This document shows, piece by piece, positions 55,631-64,000 of a DNA stretch of 64,000 bases (position 1 is its first letter; each line of letters opens with the position of its first letter). This stretch comes from Coix lacryma-jobi var. lacryma-jobi. Taxonomy: Eukaryota; Streptophyta; Magnoliopsida; Poales; Poaceae. The translations under genes were made by a program, and so were the position numbers. Below the pieces are notes generated by a model. It was not told the DNA's origin. It was given only the letters and a program-made list of their open reading frames with translations, and did no database searches. The stretch lies in NCBI GenBank assembly GCA_009763385.1, contig CM019826.1, positions 98,564,848 through 98,628,847 on the forward strand, written 5' to 3'.

Positions 55631-58600
55631 ATGGAGAATCAATCTATCTTACAATTTGCAGCTCCTAAGAGTTCGCGATTAGAGCCACATTTATCATCAC
55701 AACCTATATATGCCGATAGTTACGAATTGCGCCCTGACTTTATTAACAAAGTTTAGGAGAGCATGTTTACGGCATCAGAAAATCCCTACATACATCTACG
55801 TGAGTTTGAGCAAGTCTGTGCATGCTTAAACATTTTAGGCATTTCACCTGACACTGTCAAGTGGAAGCTGTTTCCGTTCACTTTGACGGGAGCAGCTAAA
55901 ACATGGCATGCTCGAACCGTGGGAAGTGCCAGAGGAGTCTGGGGAACTTTACGGACCAAGTTTATCTTGACGTATTTCCCTGTCCACCGAGTGGTATGAC
56001 TACGAGTAGAAGTCTTGACCTTTAGACAAAATGATAAGGAGACATTAGGGGAGGCTTGGGACCGTTTTATTGGTTTAATCAATTCAGGACCCGATTTAGC
56101 CATACCCGATCCAGTGCTCCTTCAACATTTTTATGTCGGTCTAGAGAAAGAAAGCGCTCTTCACCTTGATCATTCGTCAGGTGGAGCGTTTCTTCATCTT
56201 TCTCCACGAGGTGGAAAGGAGGTTCTTGATAGAATTCTCGAGAATATTCCTTATACTGGAGTTTTCGATGAAATCCCTGAGGATGAAGTCGTAGAAACCC
56301 AAGTTTCGACTTTAGAACAAGAAGAGCCCGAGTCTAGCTCGCTGGACTTAGCGGAACCTATTCCGTCGACATCTAGGAGAGAAATTCTTCCGGAATTTTT
56401 GGGCGGGATAGAGGATGATGTGTTTGAGGATTACGGAAATGCTATGAACTACTCCGTTCAAGCTCACCCATCCGACAAACCACTTCCTGAGTCCTCTGAT
56501 AGAATCTATAGCCGAGAACCTCTTTTGGAACTTTCAGCTGTCATGAGTCATGAATGGACAATGGAAGCCAAAGTATCAGAAAACATTCCTCGCATAGATA
56601 AAGTACCTAGCGTAATAGATTGTCGAATTAGGGGAGAAAGAGCCTTTCCCTTTTATGACCCTGTCATGCGAATTAATGTTCTTGCTAGTAATTATGTATC
56701 CAGAACATTCCCCGACCTTCAACGACAACCAACTAAACGGTGTCTAAGAGACCCAAATGGTGACATCTTGGAAACTGAAGGAATCCTAAAGATGGTCCCC
56801 ATCCAAGTAGATGGAGTGGACATGGTCTTAGATTTCTACATTTTCGATGTAGTCCTTTTTGACGTCTTCTTAGGACAACTGTGGTCCATACTTGCCTTGC
56901 AAGGACCATGTCAAGAGCACTTTAATGCTCAAATCGGTGGAAAAGAGTACTCAGTACCTTTCATTCATGCATTAAATTCTATTGCCGAACAACCACCAGA
57001 ACCAGATATTCTCGATCAAGCTAGAACCTCTACTCTTTATGAGTTGGCTCAGCCTGATTTTGAAGAAGATTCTGAGTTCTTTGTCGAAGAAGAAGCCGAA
57101 ACAGATGAACCGTTTCGCTTAGACGAATCGGAAAAGCCATCTCAACCTTCCATAGAGCTAAAACCTCTGCCTGAAGGCCTGAGATACATTTTTCTAAACA
57201 ATGACCCCAAGACTCCCGTAATCATCAGCAGTAAGCTATCCGAAAAGGAAGTCCGTAGGTTGACCCTTGTCTTAGAAAAACATCGATCTGTCTTTGGCTA
57301 TTCACTTCAAGATTTGAAGGGAATTAGTCCAAATCTCTGCACCCATCGTATCCCTCTCGATCCTGAGATACCCCCTTCAAGAGAGCCCCAAAGACGACTT
57401 AATAACGCTATGCGTGAAGTCGTGAAAAAGGAGGTTCTGAAACTCTTGCACGCAGGAATTATTTATCTAGTTCCTTATAGTGAATGGGTAAGTCCCGTAC
57501 AAGTAGTTCCAAAGAAAGGAGGTATGACAGTCGTTAAGAATGAGAAAAATGAGTTAATCCCTCAACGCACTGTCACTGGATGGAGGATGTGTATAGACTA
57601 TAGGAAGTTGAATAAAGCCACAAAGAAAGACCATTTCCCACTTCCTTTTATAGATGAGATGCTAGAGAGATTGGCAAACCATTCCTTCTTTTGCTTCCTG
57701 GATGGATATTCTGGTTATCACCAAATCCCAATCCATCCAGATGACCAAAGTAAGACCACTTTCACATGCCCGTATGGAACTTATGCCTATAGACGCATGT
57801 CCTTTGGACTTTGTAATGCGCCGACATCTTTCCAACGGTGTATGATGTCCATCTTTTCCGATATGATTGAACAAATCATGGAGGTATTCATGGATGACTT
57901 TTCGGTCTATGGGAAAACCTTTGACGATTGCCTAGCCAATTTAGACAAAGTCCTCCAACGCTGTGAAGAGAAGGACCTAGTTCTTAACTGGGAAAAGTGT
58001 CACTTCATGGTGCGGGAAGGAATTGTCCTAGGCCATCGAATTTCAGAACGTGGGATAGAAGTGGATAAAGCCAAAATCAATATAATTGAACAATTGCCAC
58101 CACCCACTAATGTGAGAGAAATCCGAAGCTTCTTGGGCCATGCCGGCTTTTATAGAAGGTTTATTAAGGATTTCTCACAAGTCGCTAGACCCTTAACGAG
58201 CCTGTTAGCAAAAGACATCTCGTTCAAATTTGACGAGGATTGTCTAGAAGCTTTCAATATTTTGAAAAAGGCTCTAACTTCGGCACCAATCATCCAACCC
58301 CCAGATTGGAATCTTCCGTTCGAAATCATGTGTGATGCTAGTGATTATGCTATGGGGGCCGTCCTTGGTCAAACTAAAGATAAGAAGCATTATGCTATTT
58401 CTTATGCTAGTAAGACCCTGACTGGCCCCCAGCTAAACTATGCAACCACAGAAAAGGAACTTTTGGTTGTAGTCTTTGCCATAGACAAGTTTAGATCTTA
58501 CTTAGTGGGAGCTAAGGTGATCGTTTATACCGATCACTATGCTCTAAAATATCTCTTCACTAAGAAAGATGCTAAGCCAAGGTTGATCCGCTGGATCCTT

Positions 58601-60055
58601 CTCCTTCAAGAATTTGACCTGGAAATAAGAGACAAGAAAGGAGTGGAGAATTCAGCAACTGATCACTTGTCTAGACTACAAGTTAATAATTCGGACAAAC
58701 TCCCAATAAATGACTTTCTTCGCGATGATACCCTTCTAAAAGTCACATATACCAACACTTGGTATGCAAACATCGTGAATTTTATAGTCGTCGGCTATGT
58801 CCCGCCAGGGGAGAATAGAAAGAAACTGCTATATCAAAGCAGAACACACCTATGGGATGAACCATATCTCTATAAGGTCTGTGCAGATGGACTCTTGAAA
58901 AAATGTGTCCCCATAGAAGAAGCAACAAAAATCATAGATAGATGTCACTCCGCCGAATATGGAGGACACTATGGAGCTTTTCAGACACATGGTAAAATTT
59001 GGCAAAGTGGTTTTTATTGGCCATCCATGTACGAGGACACAAAGAATTATGTGAGACGTTGTCCTCGTTGCCAAAAGCATGGTAACATTAATGCCCGAGA
59101 TGCTATGCCACTCGTGAACAATCTCCAAGTTGAGCTGTTCGATGTTTGGGGTATAGACTTCATGGGCCCCTTTCCTAAATCCTATGACGCCGAGTACATT
59201 CTTGTGGCTGTGGATTATGTCTCGAAATGGGTAGAAGCCATACCCTGTCGAGCGGCAGATGCTAAACATTCGAAGAAAAAGTTCAAAGAAAACATCTTTC
59301 CTCATTTTGGAGTTCCTAGACTAGTCATTAGTGACGGAGGCCCTCATTTCATAGATAAGAGCTTCCGACATTTCTTAGCTAGTCAAGGAGTCCAACATAA
59401 TGTAGCCACTGCATACCACCCCCAAACAAGTGGACATGCCAAAACATCCAATAAACAAATAAAGAATATCTTGCAAAAGACGGTAGAAGAAATGGGAAAG
59501 GGATGGAAACATAAGTTGCCCGAAGCTCTGTGGGCCTATCGGACCGCCTATAAGACCCTGATTGGAATGTCCCCATACCAACTAGTTTATGGGAAAACTT
59601 GTCATCTTCCTGTTGAGCTTGAATTCAAAGCTCATTGGGCCATTAAGAAATGGAACATGGACCTTGACCAACCTGGCCAAAATAGGAAGATGCAAATTTC
59701 CGAACTAGAAGAATGGCGAGAGAAAGCCTATCATAGTGCCAAGCTCTATAAAGAGAAGACTAAGAGATGGCATGATAAACGGATCAAAAAGAAAGAGTTT
59801 GAAGTAGGAGATAAAGTTTTACTCTTTGACTCCCGTGTTCGACTTTTCGGACATGGTAAACTTCAAAGCAAATGGGAAGGACCCTTCAAGGTTGTTGCAA
59901 CCTCTTCCCATGGAGCCGTCACATTAGAAAGTGACGATGGGCAAATCTTCAAAGTCAATGGACAAATATTAAAAATATTCTATGACTTTGATAAAAATGA
60001 GCTAAACGAAATTGATATAATTAACTTTGAAGTAGCTCAAGCCCATGACAATTAA
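55631..60055 (+). pseudogene. gag-pol: gag-pol polyprotein of element E, two stops and a mutated integrase
   Basis: One frame of 1474 codons starts at the ATG 55631, 51 bases after the primer site. TAG at 55754 and TGA at 55997 interrupt gag; from 56000 on it is fully open. The gag core has ENPYIHLREFEQVCACLNIL and FPFTLTGAAKTWHARTVGSA. A protease-like region (about residues 340-440) lacks a D-S/T-G and has YDPVMRINVLASNYV instead. RT shows GWRMCIDYRKLNKATKKDHF (from 649) and the Athila-type catalytic VFMDDFSVYG (about 754). RNase H has EIMCDASDYAMGAVLG (about 901). Integrase has an HHCC finger (1104-1153) and the Asp residues of GIDFMGP (1176) and SDGGPHF (1235), but residue 1271 is Lys where the catalytic Glu is expected. 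No chromodomain follows. Confidence 0.95.
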
Positions 60056-60453
60056 TGGATGGACCCAATTTACACCTTGTCCATTTCATGCACTTAGTCC
60101 ATCCAAAACCCCGAGAAAGGCCTCTTTAGGCCCAATCAAGCCATTTCGACCTCGGAACATTGAAATTTAGGAGGCTTATCTTCTCCCGCTCGATGCCCGG
60201 TGAAGGAGGAGTGGCGGCCGCTACTCCCAACTGGCGGCCGCCACCAAACCCTGGCGCCCGCCACGCTAGGCGGTGGTTTAGAGGCCCCCCTCCACGTGGC
60301 AGCTAATCCCGAGCCTGGGAGAGTGAAAGAAGGAGGAGATGAGGACGTGTTAGTTCATCTAAGGCCTATCCCTCCACTTCTTCCCCTTCTTAAAAGAAGA
60401 ACTCGTTCTTCTTCCATCCACCCACGAAGTCTAGCCAAGCCTCCTCCAAAACC
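60056..60453 (+). other. Spacer between gag-pol and the extra ORF of E
   Basis: About 400 bases with three GGCGGCCGC-type or GGCGCCCGCC motifs in 60214-60265. No gene supported; a GC-rich open frame here overlaps the next ORF and has no family features. Confidence 0.55.
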
Positions 60454-61308
60454 ATGTCATCCCCACATAAATCTGTGTCCTATAACCATCAAGGATCCAT
60501 CTCGTCCTCCACCAAAGCCATCATCCGGTCTCTGATCGATGACGACATGGAGGTGCTTGACGTACCCCCTTTAGCGATGGTGCTGCCTGATGGCACTTAT
60601 GTCGAGGGGACACCACCGGAGGGTGCAAGGAAGGCACCAGCCGCCACTCCAGTGGCGGGCGCCACCCCTGCTGGGCGGCCACCAGGGGTGAAGCGCCCCC
60701 TGGCCTCGCCTCCGCTCCGTCTTCATCCTCCTCTGGTGATGCCACCAGGGAAGAAGTTGAGGACGCCCACCAGGCCGACCACGGGGGAGATCACCCCGAG
60801 GAAGTCTCCGGCCGTCAAGGCCAGGGGCGATGAGACGCCCACTCCGTCAAAGGGGAAATCCCGGGTCAGCTTTGGCTCGGATAGCTGCACCCGGAGCTAC
60901 AGCCCCAATCCTAAGAGGGCTAAACTAGAGGTGTATGGCGTGAGGATGTCCGATGGGCATTATGAAAAGAGGCTACGTGAGCGTGAGGCGAGCACTCATG
61001 GCTCCAATGGGTCGCTCTCAGAGCCATCCGCGCGCCGCCGTCTCAACCCATCGCCGGCAGGAGTCCCCGGCGAGATGGAGCACAGTGGTGGTGAGGAGGG
61101 GTTAACCCTCGAAGAACTCGCCGCCGAGGTGAAGAAGCTGCGCAAGGAGAAGAGCGCCTTGGAGGATCAAGTCGCAGAGATAGCCCTCTGGCGAATGGAT
61201 ATGGAGGATCGGTTCACCATCCTCCGCAAGGGCTGCACCTCGAAGATCAAGCGTCTCTTCATAGAGACGGGCTTCGAGGATCTCTACGAGGCTCCTTCAC
61301 TAGATTAG
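60454..61308 (+). CDS. Extra 3' ORF of element E, intact, with basic and coiled-coil regions
   Basis: Open for 284 codons from ATG 60454 to TAG 61306. The first part is Ser/Thr then Pro/Ala-rich with basic clusters (GVKRPLASPP, PGKKLRTPTRPTTG). NPKRAKLE near residue 152 looks like a monopartite nuclear localisation signal. A Ser/Arg stretch follows (LSEPSARRRLNPSP). Residues of about 222-260 form a heptad-like coiled coil (TLEELAAEVKKLRKEKSALE, DQVAEIALWRMDMEDRF). It ends with TSKIKRLFIETGFEDLYEAP. I see no signal peptide or membrane segment, so it is not an envelope-like protein, although it sits where Athila elements carry env-like ORFs. It has no stop while gag has two. Function unknown. 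Confidence 0.7.
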   Translation: MSSPHKSVSYNHQGSISSSTKAIIRSLIDDDMEVLDVPPLAMVLPDGTYVEGTPPEGARKAPAATPVAGATPAGRPPGVKRPLASPPLRLHPPLVMPPGKKLRTPTRPTTGEITPRKSPAVKARGDETPTPSKGKSRVSFGSDSCTRSYSPNPKRAKLEVYGVRMSDGHYEKRLREREASTHGSNGSLSEPSARRRLNPSPAGVPGEMEHSGGEEGLTLEELAAEVKKLRKEKSALEDQVAEIALWRMDMEDRFTILRKGCTSKIKRLFIETGFEDLYEAPSLD

Positions 61309-62002
61309 ATTAGATTTAGGGTGTCTAGTTAGATTGATTTAGTTTAAGTTTAATTTTGCTTGATTTAAATTTCAGATTGTTTAGTTTTCAATTTAGAACT
61401 TTTGTTTAGGAAATTTTTTATATAATGAATAAAAAGACACCCTTATTATTTTTCCCTTCATCAAGTTTGTTAATTTTTTAAAATAAAAAGTACCAAAACT
61501 TCTAGTGTGGGGGAAATCCCCTCTCTAAACACCTTTGTAAAACGTGATAAAATGTTCAAAGCTGTAACCTGAACTTAGCAAGGTAACTACCACGCTATTT
61601 GCAAGCCGCATGGGACAAAGCCCATGGCGGCCGCCACATATTACTGGCGGCCGCCAGGCCACTCTGCACCGAAACACCCCCGGTGAACCCCTAAACCTAT
61701 GTTTTAAATTTTGTACAATTTGGATCACTGGATGTCTCGGTTTGAACTAAAAATGCAGCTAGGAAATAAAAATGTTGAAACAATTTATTTTGAATTCAGT
61801 GTTTACACGACATGTTATTCTACCTTTTATTCATGTGTAGTAGCCTACACATTTTGATAGGGAAGTCAACCTAGGTTGTTGTTTGATAAGATATAGAAGT
61901 AGTAATTGAAATTGCATTAGTACTTTGCTACAACCTTGGCAGTTTTTTATTTTGAAAACCAAAATTACCATGGTTCATGATCTTTCTTTCCTATCCACCT
62001 AC
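61309..62002 (+). other. 3' region of E before the solo LTR
   Basis: About 700 bases, AT-rich, no gene. Contains two more GGCGGCCGCCA motifs at about 61625-61655. Ends with the target sequence CCTAC (61998-62002). Confidence 0.6.
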
Positions 62003-63209
62003 TGTCGGGGGTCCACAAAAGGGGTACCCCCAATCAACGCGAACAAATAGGTTAAACCTAGAACTCCGGTAAATAACAAACCTAGCTAGCCTAACCCTCT
62101 AAAGAGACCAACCCCTCGAGGCCCACAACGCTGGCCCGCCAAGCCAGGCCTCGGGCGAGCACTCCACTAAAACCTCGAGTCCTAGCATATAGGGCTCGAG
62201 CCCCCCACAGCCGAACACCGTACCTCGAGACCCCACGCAGGGGACCTCGAGCCTCTCTGGCACAACAGCCTATCCCTCGAGGCGCTTATGCTTCCCTCGA
62301 GCGGCGCAGGCATCGGATGACAACCCCATACCGCGCATTTAATACATCCACCGACTCGAGTCACGTCCTCTGCAGCCCGACGTGTACCACAGTAACCAGG
62401 GCAGAGTCAAGTCTCGTTTTCACCACAAGCATGGGCAAAAGGGCGCCGGTACGGCACTGTTAACCCATACCCTACGCTGTTGCACGTCCAAGCCGTGTCT
62501 CGAGGCTCGGATGCCCACTACTCAATCAATTTCCACGGGACTTGTCCATACCTGCGGGGGCTCGAGCCCCCCGTAGGCGCCACCTCGAGGCCGGCTCTGC
62601 GCCCCTCGAGCCCTAACTGCTTTCATGCTATTGGAAGACAGGTACCCCAAGATCCGGAGGGACCCCGCCGTGTCCTGTACGTGCCGGAATGGGTGCTGTA
62701 CGGCTTCTACATCGTCACGTCATCACGTCTGCGCCCGGGATGGAGGCCACGCCCCAAGGATGCCTCAACAACAACGCCCACGTCGGCTCCAGTGGCCCCG
62801 ACAAGACAGGGTTCCTACCCCTCTCCGTATTGGGCATCGTACGCCCCGACACCTGTAGTACCCTTGTGTAACCCTGGCCTCCCCTTGCTCTATAAAAGGG
62901 GACGCCGGGCCCTTCGCGCGAGGAGGACAAGACACGAGTCCACGGTCACACAACTCCGATAGACAACACACAAGTCCACACACGTACACACTCGAGTCCG
63001 GACTCCGGTCCATGCTCATTGAGCTTGTATTCGCCCCTGTACAAGCACTTAGGTGCAAGTAATACAAGAACCTCCTCTCCCGCTGGACGTAGGGCCTTCT
63101 TTGCCCGAACCAGGATAAATCCTTGTGTCATCTTGCATCACCATCCAGGAAGAGACCACGCGATCACATTACTCGTTGGTGTCATACCCCCGGGTTCGAA
63201 ACACCGACA
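62003..63209 (+). mobile_element. Solo LTR of the F family in element E
   Basis: 1207 bp, TGTCGGGGGTCC to AACACCGACA, flanked by the perfect 5-bp duplication CCTAC (61998-62002 and 63210-63214). It shares with the F LTR the GGGGTACCCCCAATCAACGC start, CTCGAG-rich centre, TATAAAAGGGGACGCC promoter and the last 200 bases, but differs in the middle and is about 170 bases longer. No internal region remains. Confidence 0.95.
62891..62898 (+). promoter_or_regulatory. TATA box of the F-family solo LTR
   Basis: TATAAAAG in GCTCTATAAAAGGGGACGCC. Confidence 0.8.
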
Positions 63210-64000
63210 CCTACCAAAGCCAAAATATTAGAGTATAGGAAAACAGCCCATAAAGCCTTCTAAATCAATCTTTGAGCTTTGTCAAGAATAGTTGATCTAG
63301 GTAGAAGAGTTTAGTCATGCTCTAAAAGCCAAGGCAAACCATGCCTTTTTGAGACAACTCTCACACTGAGAGTATACTCATGTAGTTCTCCTCCAAAATT
63401 TTGTTCTAAAAGAATAGAATAAATTTCCTCATTCCTTCAAAGGACATGGCTATATAGTATCTAAAAAAAAGAGCAAATGCTCTCAAAAGGACAAGTGTCC
63501 AAGTATTCAAAAAAAAGAGCAAATGCTCTAAAAAGGACAAGTGTCCAAGTATTCAAAAAAAAGAGCAAATGCTCTCAAAAGGACAAGTGTCCAAGTATTC
63601 AAAAAAAAGAGATGCATATAGCCATGATCCTTGGTAAGAGAAGATTTTCAAAAAGAACAAAGGAGTTGAGTTAGTCCACCCTATACCTTGGCTAGTGCAT
63701 GACTATACTCTCCCATGATCCTAAACTTGACTTAGCAATAAAAGAGAGATAGAAGTGCCTTACATTCCTTCCTTTCCCTATAAACTCCACATAAACCATA
63801 GGATAGACTCTGGCATTTTCTTTTGCCATAAAGTGAGGATATACACCATGAGTGCCTTGAGATTTAAAGAGAGATTCAATGAACCATGTTTTTCTTTTTG
63901 AAAATATCCTGAAACCCCAAGATATGTAAAAGCGGAAAGTGTGTTTCTCTTATTTGCAAGCTCTTCTTTCTTTCAACCGCCATAGGTATGATTTATTAGC
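63210..64000 (+). other. 3' region of E after the solo LTR
   Basis: AT-rich, no gene. Holds the 46-bp tandem repeat at 63463-63608 and sequence at 63720-63900 resembling the end of H (16990-17150), so the polypurine tract and 3' LTR of E should follow shortly beyond the window. Confidence 0.6.
63463..63608 (+). repeat. 46-bp tandem repeat, three copies, each with two small hairpins
   Basis: Each unit has an A run, GAGCAAATGCTC, an A-rich spacer and GGACAAGTGTCC, then AAGTATTC. Both 12-mers are perfect 4-base-arm palindromic hairpins. Unit starts of GAGC are 63471, 63517 and 63563. A fourth copy is broken. Confidence 0.92.

Larger units (their letters stand above)
54280..64000 (+). mobile_element. 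Element E: Athila-type gypsy element, 5' LTR to 3' untranslated region
   Basis: The order is 5' LTR, Athila-type primer site, gag-protease-RT-RNase H-integrase in one frame, an extra ORF, and a long 3' region that holds a solo LTR of the F family and runs off the right edge before its own 3' LTR. It is inserted in C; ACAAG at 54275-54279 should be one copy of its target duplication. Its LTR and 3' region are related to those of H. Confidence 0.92.

Noticed and set aside
60454..61308. Extra ORF of E as an envelope-like gene
   Set aside because: No signal peptide, membrane segment or Cys pattern; the protein is basic, Pro-rich and coiled coil.

Overview
This window is a grass (Poaceae) genome segment made almost entirely of nested LTR retrotransposons. 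The evidence is long LTRs with TG...CA ends, primer binding sites for plant initiator tRNA-Met and for the Athila/Tat-type primer, Sirevirus LTR motifs, and gag/pro/RT/integrase remnants of Del/Tekay, Athila, Tat, Angela and Sirevirus type. A panicoid grass is my guess. I see no convincing host gene, tRNA, rRNA or CRISPR array. Elements carry letters here so entries can refer to each other.

Left stack (1-17.4 kb). T is a minus-strand Del/Tekay-type gypsy element running off the left edge. Only its gag start, an upstream ORF0, leader, PBS and a long 5' LTR are present, and that LTR holds two solo LTRs with perfect 5-bp target-site duplications. T lies in J, a minus-strand Athila-type gag-protease element. 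J lies in the gag of H, a plus-strand Athila-type gag-protease element.

Middle stack (17.4-38.8 kb). The H LTR is split by K, an Angela-type copia element with LTRs of equal length. K's leader and most of its coding region were replaced by G, a minus-strand Tat-type gag-protease element that carries intron-containing ORFs on its antisense strand. G is interrupted by F, a complete gag-only element with nearly identical LTRs and the target duplication ATGGA. F is the youngest full insertion here.

Right stack (38.9-64 kb). Four Sirevirus copia elements are inserted in one another in series: D gag is cut by A, A by B in its reverse transcriptase region, and B by C just upstream of its reverse transcriptase. 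C is then cut by E, a plus-strand Athila-type element with a nearly continuous gag-pol frame, an intact extra 3' ORF and a solo LTR of the F family.

Most coding regions are inactivated by a few nonsense codons, many of the kind produced by deamination of methylated cytosine. The F gag, the extra ORF of E and one spliced antisense ORF of G are still open. The most unusual single observation is a histone H3 tail-like segment at the N-terminus of ORF0 in T (12 of 16 residues identical, including the K4 and K9 contexts). Next are the intron-bearing antisense ORFs in G and the arrays of covarying hairpins in the three Sirevirus LTRs.
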